A DNA stretch of 64,000 nt, taken from Glandiceps talaboti (taxonomy: Eukaryota; Hemichordata; Enteropneusta; Spengelidae). Numbering within the stretch: position 1 is the stretch's first letter; each line of letters begins with the position of its first letter. Below are positions 1 through 12,240 of the stretch, piece by piece. The position numbers were made by a program, and so were the translations under genes. Under the pieces are notes generated by a model that saw nothing but the letters and a program-made list of their open reading frames with translations, had not been told where the DNA came from and made no database searches. The stretch is taken from assembly GCF_964340395.1 (NCBI RefSeq), contig NC_135567.1, forward strand, positions 16,407,806 through 16,471,805, read 5' to 3'.

Positions 1-300
1 CAACACAACACAACACAACACTGTGTTACTTCTACAAAGGGTGTAAGACAAATTGCAAAAAGTTAAAATACCTTGCTAATGTAGAATGGCTAAATCAATT
101 AACTTCATTTGGTCTAAAAACAAGTCAAACTACATTTCCATTAATTCCCATGGTAAAAAAAATAAAGTTTTTACTGACCTTTTCAAGATGAATTTTACTT
201 CGACAACTAGACGGTCAACTTCTACAACTAGACATGTGAACACTCAAATTCTCAATTTGTTTTAAATCAAAGTAAGCAAATGATGTTAAAAAGTCGGTTT
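1..300. repeat. Segmental duplication, copy A (partial)
   Basis: This stretch aligns loosely with about 1775-2040: the same order of a short acttctac motif, a ggtgtaa motif, an aataaagttt motif and the shared phrase ggtcaacttctac. It opens with a short CAACA microsatellite. The window edge cuts the copy. Nothing in it looks coding. Confidence 0.5.
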
Positions 301-1020
301 GTTTGAACGTTCTTTTTGGAATATTAATAGTAAAGGTTCCAGAGTTGTCGTCCCTTGCACATCCTGCAGAGTTATATGACCATCTCCTATGTGTGTACTG
401 TTTATAGGTGTAATGAAAAGAAATGCTATAATGTCACACATAGCTATTAGTTTAGACCACTGCGTTGTTTAAGAGTTATTGCTCCCCACCTCCTCCACTG
501 GCTCTGAAAATGGATCAAGTACCCCTTATACCTTCTCGAGCATGAAAACCCCGGTATGCAGTATGTAAAGGAATTTTGACTTATTGATAGGTACAAGCCA
601 TGTAACCTCTTAATAACGATTTATTGAATTCATTCAAATATTTCTGAAAACTCTATAAATTATTTGCCTTCTTAACCTTCATGCACGTAAGATTTCTTTC
701 TCCAGTGCTGCATGTACATATTTCGTAAGTGTCACAGAAAAGGGTATTCTGATCGGCATTTTCTTTGGTTTCTGGTCGAAAAAATATTTGTTTTCCTATG
801 CAGCATATTTTCCGAGGTCATTTTATCGGACACATATACTAATCTTATTCTTCGACCAATATCAATTATCCCCGAAACTAATCATTACATAGTGGTGATA
901 AAATTCATACTGGACAAGGCCTGGTCATAGGACAATGACGTACGTGTTTGTATACTTGTGTTTGTACATGAATGTGAATACTCTGATAAACACTACTAAA
1001 ATGTAATGAAAGTAACATAT

Positions 1021-2040
1021 AATAACAGTTTCATTTGTACCCATATGCTGATTCTTCTGTTGAGGGCACTACATTCAATTTTTTTTTCGAAATGGATACA
1101 GATTCCTGATATAGCATGTTAACACAATTCAATGTTTGGTTAAACGAGGCACCGAGTACCATAAAACTATTTTACTATATCACCTCAATAAATACCCTGA
1201 TAAGAACAGTGATGGTATTTCAAGCTGTGTTCTAACCCTCGATATATACCATGCGACACAACTATCCGAACGAGTTTTATGTGTCTAGTTAAGTTGTACT
1301 TGTACACTAAATAATACAACTGTGCATTTTATCAAAAAAAAATTGCCGTCGACTGGTATCCTTGTAAATACACTTAATTTGTTTTTAAATGCTATTCCTA
1401 TCGCGGACGTCGCTGAAAGTTGTTTGGTATGCACGCACACAATTTTAACTGTATTTTTAATGTTTACGATATCAGGATTTAATATTAAGTATCGGCGATC
1501 TATCAATTCTCCAGTAATGTGTAACTTAATTTAACAAACGGGAAGAGATAAGTCCTGAAGATAAAATACCTTTAATCTATCCACGTCATATTCTTACCAT
1601 ATACTTTGCCCCAATTAATGCACATACAGTAAATCATGATATTCCTGTCGACCAGACGTTAGTATTTGTGATACAATTAATTTAGTTCGGTTTACTATGG
1701 CATGACCTTTTCCGCTGGTTAACAACAAAACTATTCAACTCTAGTTTACACGTATACAAAAACTACATAACACTACAGTACTTCTTCTACACAAGGTGGT
1801 GTAAACTCTTTCTGAAACGAAATTATACAACTCAAGATACCCTAGCTATGAAGAATGACTGAGCATCTTTTGATTAGACTAACATAATTTGTTGTACAAC
1901 TATAAATGCTACGTTCATACTCATTCCTATTGTGAGAATAAAGTTTAAACTGACCCTTTTAAGTTGAAATTTACTTCGACGACGAAATGGTCAACTTCTA
2001 TTCTTACACATGCGCAAATTATTTTTTAATGGGTCGGTAA
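1021..2040. repeat. Segmental duplication, copy B
   Basis: Direct repeat of 4140-5010. Long blocks match closely, for example the segment around 1180-1250 against 4305-4375 (ctgataagaacagtgatgg and flanks) and 1530-1660 against 4650-4780. The short open frames on both strands here are not conserved in the other copy, so I treat it as non-coding duplicated DNA. Confidence 0.8.
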
Positions 2041-2283
2041 ATCAAGCAACAAATGATACAATCGGAATATGTTCAACATTGTACATGTGTTTACACTTTC
2101 TGTTGATCCTTGTGATTATTAGATATTACTTTTAATTGACGAACTGACTCCATAAATGTTTAGCAAAATAAAATAGTTGAGTGATCCAAGTTTTCTCTAA
2201 TTATGGTGACCGGAAGCTTGGAGCTTATCTAGTGCTAGCAAATCGAAGTGACCCACAGTTTTTGTGACCTTACCAACATCCCC

Positions 2284-2627
2284 AAGTAAATTAAACAAAC
2301 AAACAAACAAATAAATAAATAATTAAATAAATAAATAAATAATTAAATAAATAAATAAAATTAAAAAAAACATTGTGTTAAACCCCACCCCCCGGGCATG
2401 AGAAACCTGAGAAACCATTTACACAGGAATTTTGTAGTGGTAAAAGTTTCAAGTCAAGTTTCCCCCCCCCCCCCATCATTCTACCCACCCATCCACCTAT
2501 CTGTCTGCCCACCTGCCCGCCTGCCTGCCTGCTCGCCTATCTATCTGTCTATCAGTCTGTCCATCAGTCCTTTCATTCGTTAATGTATCCGTCCTTCCAT
2601 CCATTCATCCATCCATCCACCTGCCTA

Positions 2628-2682
<55 letters not shown>

Positions 2683-2870
2683 ATGTTTGTATGTATGTAT
2701 GTATGTATGTATGTTTGTATGTATGTATGTATGTATGTATGTATGTATGTATGTATGTATGTATGTATGTATGTATGTATGTGTGTGTGCCTGTCTATAT
2801 GCCTGCCTGTCTGTCTGTCTGCTTGTATGTATGTCTTTTTATATCTCTGCTTGTTTGCCTATCTCTCTGA
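2284..2870. repeat. Compound microsatellite (AAAC/AAAT, CCAT, TGTC, TATG)
   Basis: A run of AAAC/AAAT repeats (2284-2365) is followed after a C-rich patch by CCAT/CTGC-like units, then TGTC repeats (about 2625-2682) and TATG repeats (about 2683-2785). The open frames that cross it are low-complexity Cys/Val/Tyr or Ser/Leu strings and are not genes. Confidence 0.95.
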
Positions 2871-4139
2871 AGATTAGATCCCTTAAAACAGTTATCGATA
2901 ATTCTGACGATACCAAGGCGTTTAATTCTAACTAATTCTGGAGAGGCCCACTCGCTGGGTGACAAAATCACAATTTATAAGTAAAAGGTCTGCTAACATG
3001 TCTACAAATTTACTGGGTCCAATAAACACTTTATTTACAATACTGTTTTTTTAGTCTGAAAGCAATAAATGTCCCAATAAAAGCACACTGGTATTTCAAG
3101 TGTCTTTGTACCATACTATATATACTTTGCAACACAAATATTTTAAGGAGTTTTACCTTTAACCATTTCTTAACGTGTACACAGCCATGGCCCGTTTTTA
3201 TCAGTTTACTTGAAAGAAATCAAACATTGTTTTAAAAAGCCTAAACGTGAAGTATTATAACACACCTAGTCCCTTACCTATCATGTGATTTGTCATTTAT
3301 TTGGTCACGTCGTGTGTATAATTTTCACATTGTTCAACGCAAATGACGTCGTTTACAGGTTAAAATGTTTTGTGATGATGCCCGAAAAGGCATTATAACT
3401 GATGACTAATGACATCATGTGCACATGCGTACATGTTTTCACAGCAGACGAAATTGGTGTCACCTTGGGCTGGTGGAATAGACTCTAACTAGAAATACCA
3501 CTGCTTTTACAATTTTGCGACAAACTTCAAAACAAACTTAAGCTTTGCCAAGTGAAGAAACACAAGAAGTGTAATCCAAAAGATGAAAATCTTTTCTTTT
3601 TTTTTAAAAACATCAGCACTATTGCCCACTGGATTTATGTCGACCGTTGCACATCCACTCTAATGTGTTCTAGTTTTACGCGCGCGAGATGTCAAACTAA
3701 TTACAGTTAGTCACACAAACATATTTTTTGCAGAAATTTGAATAAATGCAATTACCGATTATCTGTTGGGAACCTGTGCTCCTACAAATAATGCATGCTA
3801 TGTATATATTCGATGCTTAACTGTAAGTACAATTTGGAAATGTACCTTGAAAGGGTAACTTTTATATCGATGATGAATGATGATGAATGAAGAGTAGCTA
3901 TGTGAATGATTAGACGAATGGTGAGTGGACAGTGTAATAAAATCAAGAACACATGCGCTCGAGAAATATCACAATTAAATGCCTGCCACCCCTCCCCCGG
4001 CTGGCACTCTTTAGCCTACTTTTTGAAGATGCCCTCGCCTTTGGCTTCAGCATCAGAGGTAAAGAATGCCAACCCTTGTGCAGGCACTAAATTGTGATAT
4101 TGCCCTCGGTGGCATGTTTTATTATTTAAATGAAAGTAA

Positions 4140-5010
4140 CACATTTGACAGTTTATTTTGTATTCATATGCTGATTTTTCTGTTGAGGGCGCTAGTTTCA
4201 ATTTTCTTTACAGATTGGATACATATTCCTGATAAGGTATGTTAACACAACACAATGTTTGTGTAAACAAGGCACTGAGTACCATAAAACCATTTTACTA
4301 TATCACCTCAATAAATTCCCTGATAAGAACAGTGATGGTATTTCAAGCTGTGTTCTAACCCTCGATATATGCCATGCAACACAGCTATCCGAACGATTTT
4401 TATGTCTAGTTAAGTTGTACATGTACACTAAATAGTACAACTATGTATATTATCCAAACATTTTTTTTAAATTAAATACATTTAAATCGGTTTTAAATGC
4501 TATTCGTATTGAGGACGTCTCTCGAAGTGGCTAAGTATGCACGCATATAATTTTAACGGTATTTTTTAATGTTTTCGATATCAGGATTTATGTAATATGA
4601 ATTAATATCAGTAAGCTTTCAATTCTCCAGTAATATGTAACCAAATTTAACAAACGGCAAGAGATAAGTCCTGAAGATAAAATACCTTTAATATATCCAC
4701 GTCATATTCTTACCATATACTTTGCCCCAATTAATGTACATACAGTAAATCATGATATTCCTGTTGATCAGACGTTAGTATTAGTGATACAATTAATCGA
4801 GTTTGGTTTACCATGACATGACCTCTTCCACTGGTTACCAACCAAACTATTCAGCCTGGGTTTGCACGTATACAACACTACATAACACTACAGTACTTCT
4901 ACACGAGGTGGTGTAAACACTTTCTAACATGGATTAACACAACTCAAGATTCAGTTATCAAGAATGTCTGAGCATCTTCCGAATCATCTACCATAATTTT
5001 GTCTACAGCT
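4140..5010. repeat. Segmental duplication, copy C
   Basis: Second full copy of the 1021-2040 unit, about 3.1 kb downstream in the same orientation. Substitutions and small indels are scattered, which suggests an old duplication. A third, weaker echo lies near 3060-3160 (shared tggtatttcaag phrase). Confidence 0.8.
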
Positions 5011-6240
5011 ATCGTTGTTTCGTTTGAATGATGTAGATGAACGGATGGATGAACGAATGAACGGATGGACGAACATGCACACTGAAATCGATCTCAATAG
5101 CGCCATGTCTGGGCATATCTCTGCCACTAAAGGTCAAAGCAAAGCAATGCATTAAACTTGTATCATTAACAAAAATTCTAAAGTTGTTAGCTACGACATA
5201 CTTCCAATAAGACATTGTGATTTGAAACATTAAAATATATTTTTTATCAGAGACTATGGAAGATTACCTGTCACCACAGAATTCTTAACATCCATTTACA
5301 TATATCTATAATAGGGTGACAAAATATGTACATGTATACCACACCTTTGTCCTCTTTTAAGTGATCAGAAAGCGATGTAGATACTTTTTTGGAAGCATTC
5401 ATGTATGACTCTCCAGCCTTTACTGTCACAATAACAAATAAACAAAACTCTCTGAGATACACGACAATAACAACTGTTATACAGTTGATAGCTTTGGTAC
5501 TTAAACCGTCTTGACTGGTTTACCTTTGTTTCAGGTCAAAATACAGTCTTTACAACAGCTACAAAATTACCAAATACTGGAGTGACTTGGGACACTATCA
5601 GTAATTTAATCTTTACAGGTATTTCAATTGAAAGTATTGACCCGTATCATACCTATGTTTATTTCAGTAGAATGTGTATATTGCAAACATGTAGTAAGTA
5701 AACAGACCGTGATATACAATCATCCCTGTCAATGACAATACAGAAAGTTGTAAATGGCGAATACATTCGTCCCTTGCTACTCCAGAAACGTATCATCAAT
5801 GACTTATTTTTGTCTTCACATGCCCATAGGGGTTTTAGATATAATTTTCAAATTTGAATAGAAACTTCCCTTTTCATCCAACTAATGGAGGGTAAAATGA
5901 CATTTCACATTAGCAAAATCTAAAATCAGAATGTTTAATTAAGTTTAATTTTATACTGTGGACCAGACATGTATATTTAGGTAAACTAGAATCCCCACCC
6001 GACAGGTCAAATAGGAATGGTAATGTATTAATAGTTAATATGAGTACTATAACAAAGGTAAGCAAATAACTGACTCCTTTGGTGGTACCCCTATAAACGT
6101 TATGGAAGTGCTACATTTGTAGTTTAACAATTATTAGGATGCTAATTGTGCACCTTAATGTCCTTGAGGACCTGGAAAGGAAATTTGTATACAAATTACA
6201 ATGACAACCTATGGAATTGAAGAGACGTCGGGTTTCCCTC
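5011..6240. other. Intergenic, nothing recognised
   Basis: AT-rich sequence with only short unsupported open frames. No splice-framed exon, RNA gene or transposon end was recognised. Confidence 0.6.
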
Positions 6241-6249
6241 ATACTATCT

Positions 6250-6800
6250 GCTTTTATTTCCCTAAAATTATATTGTACCAGCTTGTCATTGTATTTGATG
6301 TAAAACGTTTGTGTGTGTGGTGTTTGTGGTGGGTCACCTTACCAATTAATGTATAATGGGTTTGAATTCAGTGTCAGCTGATTCGCTTTCAGTGCTCCCT
6401 ATAGATAGTTCAAACTATTGATGCGGGGAGGTAAACAGATTCTACTTCTTAGTGCCTTGATTATGGGAATAATAAAGACTTTTTAATTAATCGACAAGTA
6501 TGAGGGCATTAAACCCTCTTATAAAATTATGGTGACCATATGAATGACCTGATTAAATTTATCAGAGATAACAAAACAATATACATGTACACCTTGGCCA
6601 GGTAAATGACACACTTGTATGTGTTGGGTTTCACTCACAAACTCTGTATACTCTCGTAATTGTTTACATCTAACTAAAGAAATATGTATTTTTCTAAGTT
6701 GACATTAGCATAATATTACGCTTTTGTCGTAGGTCTTAGTTCACACTTCAATTGATTGTTTCACAGTGAATTCACCCAGTGCATATTTACCTGTGCGATG
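6250..6800. repeat. Duplicated segment, copy 1 of 2
   Basis: Matches 7575-7965 in the same orientation. Shared landmarks in order are ggtgggtcacctta, gattcgctttcagtg, a TGAGGGC(A/G)TTAA motif, atggtgaccat, and finally a caattgat motif before gaattcaccca. About 1.3 kb separates the copies. Confidence 0.75.
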
Positions 6801-7574
6801 GTATTGGTAGTGTAAAAAGCTATTTATTGTAGTGTAATGTATTACTCTAATATTATGTTATGATAAATATGTTAATATTTTGTATATTAATCTAAAGTAT
6901 GGTGAAGTTGACTTTCATAGCAGAGAAAAAGAACGATACATATGTAGCAATTTGGAATTTTTTGACCTACTGGACATCAACTAAAGCAAGTAAGAAAAAT
7001 ACTGGCGTCACCTTTGCCCTCTCCTAATGCCAATTGTCAAATAATTTGCGAAATATAAAATGGATTAAATAAAAAAATTAGTGTTCAATTAATTATGCAA
7101 TTATCTTTTTGAGATTCAAATGACCCTAGTGAATAAGTGAAAGTAACCATAGAAATGACCAAAGGAGTACAGGGCGTGGGTAACCATGTAATGATGCAAG
7201 TGAGTTTGTGTATGCATAGGGATGACCAATGCTTTATAGATTTGAAATGACTACGAAATGAATACCTTACATTTCTTTTGGTGATGCCAAATACACTGAT
7301 AAGTTTAGTATTTCCGAAATTCAATGATTCGTGATAAAGATTAGTACGTCATAATATTAGAATAGTTGATATATTTTTGAGTAAAGAGCGACACTTTCCA
7401 TAAAAATAGAAAATCTTTAAAATTCAGATAACTGTGTATTCTTAAAGAAATGAAACTGAGTTAATATTTATGAAAAAGGGAGTACTACTTCCATTTAAAA
7501 AAATTAAATGTTGGTAGAAACTAGAGGTTAGTAATACTTTTAACTTGAATAACATCCTGCTACTAACTGGGTTG

Positions 7575-7970
7575 TATTGCCCTAAAGCGAATTTACATCA
7601 ACATATCAGTGTGTTCAATGGAAAGTGTCTGTGGGTGGTGTTATGGTGGGTCACCTTAACAACTTTTGTCTGATGTGTTGATTCGCTTTCAATGTTTCCT
7701 ACAGCTAGCTCATACTATTGTTATGGCAAGTAAAGGGACTCTCCCTTCTCAGTCCCGTAATGCTTAGAATAATAATGAGCTTTTACTCAATGTGAAACTG
7801 TGAGGGCGTTAATCCCCTCTGTAGTCCATATGGTGACCACAAAGCTAAACAAATATGTATATAACCAAGTTAGTATAATATTATATCTTTGTCATAGTCA
7901 AAGATCATAATTCAATTGATCGTCTATAAGAGAATTCACCCAGCTTATATTTGCGTGTGTTGTAGTATTG
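7575..7970. repeat. Duplicated segment, copy 2 of 2
   Basis: Second copy of the 6250-6800 segment, shorter because an internal piece of copy 1 is missing. It abuts the palindromic repeat that starts near 7,978. Confidence 0.75.
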
Positions 7971-7977
7971 TAGTCAA

Positions 7978-8128
7978 CACTAGTCTAATAGCAAACTGAT
8001 ATCGAGGGCCGAAGGCCCGAGCAATTCGGCTCTCGAAATCAGTTTGCGATTATACTAGTGTTGCGCCGGACCGGAGTTTAGATAAATCGTAGGAAAAAAA
8101 GGCGCGAGCGACTGTCGACAGTCTATCT
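7978..8128. repeat. Palindromic dispersed repeat
   Basis: A hairpin-capable block: the left half (caaactgatatcgagggccg) pairs with the right half (cggctctcgaaatcagtttg) around about 8,017, and actagt motifs lie on both sides. It continues through a gtcgacagtc palindrome. The segment 8020-8128 reappears inverted at 24,958-25,067, so this is a dispersed element and not a single-copy hairpin. No coding potential. Confidence 0.75.
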
Positions 8129-8589
8129 GTGACACAGTGAGTACTAATTGGCTTTTCCAAAAAATTGTCTGAAATCAATAAAAAAAAGTTTGAAATATAA
8201 AGAGGTGAGAAGCTTATAGAACACAAAAAAATTATGTAGTGTCAGGAAGTTATATAGACTGAACTTTCTTAATCTCAATAATGACCACGTGACGGTTGCC
8301 ATGGAAATGTACATAAATTTTAATATTTGGCTAAAGTATTTACATTTCTTTATTATATACAACTGTAGTAGATTCATTGATGTTTATTCAATCACACTAT
8401 CATGAAAGATGAGAAGAATACAGAACAAAAAATAATAAATCCAAAGTCGAGTGTTAAAAAATACCTCATTTAAAAATCATCAATGTACAATACACTTGGA
8501 TTTATCTTAATCTATACCAGAATTGATTTTATGCTTTGTGACTTGTAAATCTTTTGACAATATCACTTTACGAAAAGTCATATGTGACC

Positions 8590-8805
8590 ATGTCTTTCCA
8601 TCTAGAGTAAATCTTGAGCAGAGGATGTGTAAATGTGGTGAGTATGAGACGTACCACCTTTGACTTAATCTATCCAGGTGATCTCTTACCTGGGGGACGG
8701 TAAACAGTCAAAAGTGGTACTGTGTCTCGTATTACCCCTGGACAGAAATGGTGGTTAGGTGGGTCACAGGTGGGATAAAGGTGGGTAAATTTGTCTTTTC
8801 GTATA
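8590..8805. repeat. Dispersed repeat (inverted match at 48.5 kb)
   Basis: The reverse complement of this block aligns with 48,530-48,775. Shared phrases include aaatcttgagcagaggatgt, ttgacttaat, gtcaaaagt, cccctggacaga and aaaggtgggtaaatt. Divergence is moderate. Transposon type not recognised. Confidence 0.75.
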
Positions 8806-9091
8806 TTTAGTACTTCTGATCAATTTTTACATAATTTGTAAAACCTTTAATAATGCTTTCAGTATTTTATATTAATTAACAAATCATAAAATAAAAACCA
8901 CTATAAATTATATAAAATGTTACAATACCATGGAAATTTGACTAAAATGAAAATAATATGACGTCATGATGACTAGTTTCTGAGTATACTAAAACAAACA
9001 ATAAATATATCCACACACTTGATAAAAACTCTTAGTAATTTACAATGTACTTTTAAATTTTGTTGTTGTTGTTGTTGTTGTTATTATTATT

Positions 9092-9358
9092 ATGAATATT
9101 AAGAAGTACCTAAATATAATCAATCAATTGTATAGAATCAATGTACGGCTGCTGTGGAAGCACATTGTGTATGGATACAGAATATATTGTAAGACTTTTG
9201 ATGTATTTAATTTAATCTTGATGGTGGCGACTTTCGCCGTTTATAAAGCGAGAATTTTGGAAAGAAGAGATATTGAACAAATAATAAGAGAAGAAATATT
9301 TTATATCAATTATACTAAGAAGAACAAAATGTTGAAAAGGTTGGCTAATGCTTTGTGA
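9092..9358 (+). CDS. Orphan ORF, possible C-terminus of a LINE ORF2
   Basis: An 88-codon ATG-to-stop frame, basic, with a central hydrophobic stretch (residues about 40-53), a short YKAR motif and a Lys-rich end. A hydrophobic stretch, then a Y/H-K-x-R motif, then a charged helix resembles the extreme C-terminus of some L1/Tx1-type LINE ORF2 proteins. An AATAAA near 9,395 and a short A-run near 9,411 fit a retrotransposon 3' end. No reverse-transcriptase core is visible upstream; a (GTT)n(ATT)n microsatellite (9,061-9,091) directly precedes the ATG. It could also be chance. Confidence 0.3.
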   Translation: MNIKKYLNIINQLYRINVRLLWKHIVYGYRIYCKTFDVFNLILMVATFAVYKARILERRDIEQIIREEIFYINYTKKNKMLKRLANAL

Positions 9359-9359
9359 G

Positions 9360-10200
9360 CTACACGATGTATATATTCTTTTAAAGGAATATAAATAAAA
9401 GTTGACTTTTGAAAAAAAGTACCTACTCTATCTGTAATGATAAATATATTGGTATAGTTTTCTTAAAATACACATTATTATCATATTACAATTACATTTG
9501 AATAAACATACAATTTTACAAAAGTGTATTGTCTGTGATGGGAATGGTTGTAAAACATAAATAAAAGTATAACATAAGTTTTATGTCATAATCTCTGTTT
9601 TTCAATCAACATAATTAGGCATGGAGTTGAAACACTTGAAAAGTTCAATACACTGGAAAACATACACAGGGAGAACATCTTGAATGCAGTTATAACAGTT
9701 AAAACAGTAATAACTAAGTCTTGTGATACTTATATATAAGGTCCACTTATCAATGCATTCTGAGTAATATTGACTATGATTTTTTTCAAGACAAAATGAT
9801 AATCTTTTAGTTCCACTAATGTATGGTGGTTAACATAAAATACAATACTATCAAAACTAATACAATAGTACCTCAGTACAATTATACCTCCCATAGTTAC
9901 AGTTCATTTATCAATGCATTCTGGGTAATGATAATTATTCTCATATATTAGTATTATCTTTCATCCCATTTATACAAAGAAAAATTAAAATTAATCATAT
10001 AATTGTCAGATTTATGCACATTAGATTAGACTAATTGAAAATCTTACAAACAATACTGTTCAAATTAGTTTCTTTATTATTGTCGTATGACAAATAATTC
10101 TCACATGTAAAACATAATAAAGTAGTGAATACAGTATTTTGTATTCACGTTTATGTCATCACTGTCTCTGGTTTCTGATGGTTTCTGATGGATAATAGCC
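9360..10200. other. Intergenic, nothing coding seen
   Basis: AT-rich. A short phrase (atcaatgcattctg) is present near 9,750 and again near 9,916, so a small duplication is possible. The right end may include the 3' UTR of the minus-strand RING/NHL gene. Confidence 0.5.
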
Positions 10201-10246
10201 ATTGAGGTTTGAATGTCATGGTGTGGTTTTAGTTTGTTGTGAATAT

Positions 10247-11596
10247 TTACTGTGCATATACTTTGATGTGACCAGCATCACTCTCGGACACCACAATTTC
10301 ACACGGTTCATCATCTGTCACACAGATACCTACAGGACTTCTCAGGTCATCTTGGTAACGATTAATACGAAAAATGAAATTACCAAAAGGATCATATTTC
10401 ATTACATTATTATCTCCATAGTTACACACATACATATTTCCAACTTTATCTGTTGCTACACCAAATGGACAATTACATTGACCTACTTTGCTTGGGTCAT
10501 TACCAAATGTAAACAAATAATCGCCATTCTCTGTATAAACGTTGATTCGATTATTTCCTCTGTCTGATATGATGACATTACCTGTGTTGTAATCTATACT
10601 AACACACCAGGGACAATCTAGCTTACCCTCTCCACTACCCTGACTGCCAAATGACTTGATATATTTCCCATTTATCTTGTAAATGTGTACACAATGTGAT
10701 ACATTATCTACAACATAAACCCTACCATTACTAGAATTAACTGCAATACCCAGGGGATGGTTGAGATTAGTTTCATCAAAGTATCTAATCAATTTACCGT
10801 TCTCATTACATTCAAACACCTGACTATTATCACCATCAGTTACAAAGATATGACCTTCCTTAGTAACTGCTGTGAATTGAGGTCTAACAGGTTTACTAAA
10901 ACCAGAAAACTGAATTACTCTTGGTTGTGTACCGTGTAATGTGAATGTTTGTAATCTATTATTACCAGGGTCAGATACTAACACATCACCTTTAGTGGTC
11001 ATTGATACACCACGTAGGTAGTCTCCCAACTGTCCAGTTTGTCTACCCTTCTCTCCAAACTGACTCACCAATCCTTTCTTCTGAGTAACAGTCCGTGGAG
11101 CTGCCAAGAAGTGATCAGTTGCCTTTGCTGTTTCGTATTCTTCATAGCTTATTATCTGATGAGCTCTGGTTGCAGGGACCTTTCTGTGACCTTTCGTGCA
11201 TCTCGAACATATGTCAAGTCCGCAGTCGATGCATCTCGAGAACTTGGAAGCAGCTTCACAAATTTGGCACGTTTTGTCTGTTTCTGTAGTTGCTGTTCCG
11301 ACAGCACTAACCTCAACAGACGATACTGTCACATGTTTGCCCAGAATTTCCATGATATCGTTGACGTGTATACTAGCAGGTAAGGACGAGACGCCATCTT
11401 TGGGTGTGTTACAGCTCTGTTTACACAGGGGACATTTGAACACCTTCTGCATTTCCACATATTTTGTCAGACATTCAACGCAAAAGGAGTGATGACACGG
11501 CAAAATCCTGGCATTCTTGTATCGCTCTAGGCAAATACTACAAGTCAGGAAACGCTCTGATAATTGGTCATGAACAGCTTGTTGTTTATCTGCCAT
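10247..11596 (-). CDS. RING/B-box/NHL-repeat protein (TRIM-like E3 ligase), intronless
   Basis: A single 449-codon exon. A C3HC4 RING lies at residues 19-58 (C19, C22, C34, H36, C39, C42, C55, C58). A B-box-like zinc site lies at 110-146 (C110, C113, C122, C125, C130, C133, H137, H146). From about 175 to the end there are about six NHL repeats with GNNR and V/ISD-type signatures, forming a beta-propeller. Only about 25 residues lie between B-box and propeller, so the long coiled coil usual for TRIM proteins is absent or very short. By family knowledge it should be a ubiquitin E3 ligase in the TRIM2/TRIM3/TRIM32/TRIM71-like set, with the propeller binding protein or RNA. The start is the first ATG before the RING. 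The lack of introns in a multidomain gene suggests retroposition or the intronless TRIM expansions known in invertebrates. A 44-bp copy of its RING-coding DNA lies about 160 bp upstream of its start. Confidence 0.9.
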   Translation of the reverse strand: MADKQQAVHDQLSERFLTCSICLERYKNARILPCHHSFCVECLTKYVEMQKVFKCPLCKQSCNTPKDGVSSLPASIHVNDIMEILGKHVTVSSVEVSAVGTATTETDKTCQICEAASKFSRCIDCGLDICSRCTKGHRKVPATRAHQIISYEEYETAKATDHFLAAPRTVTQKKGLVSQFGEKGRQTGQLGDYLRGVSMTTKGDVLVSDPGNNRLQTFTLHGTQPRVIQFSGFSKPVRPQFTAVTKEGHIFVTDGDNSQVFECNENGKLIRYFDETNLNHPLGIAVNSSNGRVYVVDNVSHCVHIYKINGKYIKSFGSQGSGEGKLDCPWCVSIDYNTGNVIISDRGNNRINVYTENGDYLFTFGNDPSKVGQCNCPFGVATDKVGNMYVCNYGDNNVMKYDPFGNFIFRINRYQDDLRSPVGICVTDDEPCEIVVSESDAGHIKVYAQ

Positions 11597-11685
11597 ATTT
11601 TGTGCTCGTGATATGAAGGGGACTTTCCCGAATTGAGTGATGCGTCATGACTTCAGAGTTCAAATCAGGTCATAACGTGTGTTAC

Positions 11686-11803
11686 TAGTCTGGTCCCCTG
11701 CCTCCTTTCTGCCGCTGCTGGCGCTACACTCACAGCGGCAGAAAGGAGGCAGAAGACCAGGCATTCTTGTATCGCTCTAGGCAAATACTACAAGTCAGGA
11801 AAC
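11686..11803. repeat. Hairpin joined to a 44-bp copy of the RING exon
   Basis: Perfect 20-bp arms at 11,698-11,717 and 11,733-11,752 flank a 15-nt loop and extend outwards as ctggtc/gaccag. The left end reads TAGTCTGGTC, like the TAGTCT ends of other foldback elements in this window. The right end stops at gaccag and runs directly into 11,760-11,803, which is identical to 11,510-11,553 inside the neighbouring gene. Confidence 0.9.
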
Positions 11804-12068
11804 CCTCCGGACGAAACAAAGTAGAAGTTTCATATTAGGTGTGGACCATTTGACATCGGGGGGGGGGCCTTGGGAGATGGGGGATGCCAAATAGAGTTGC
11901 TTGAAAGAAAAAATACGGACCATTGATGCTAGGAAAAAATATATTAGCAGGCATTTGATGTACACGTTCGAGTACACTGTTCAACCTGCTCGTACCTCCC
12001 CAACCAAGACACTTATCAAATCATGACAAACATTTTAAAACACATGTCAGGGACCAGTCAGTTTCTTT

Positions 12069-12240
<172 letters not shown>

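Noticed and set aside
2583-2935. Three overlapping Cys/Val/Tyr-rich open frames
   Set aside because: They are translations of TGTC and TATG microsatellites.
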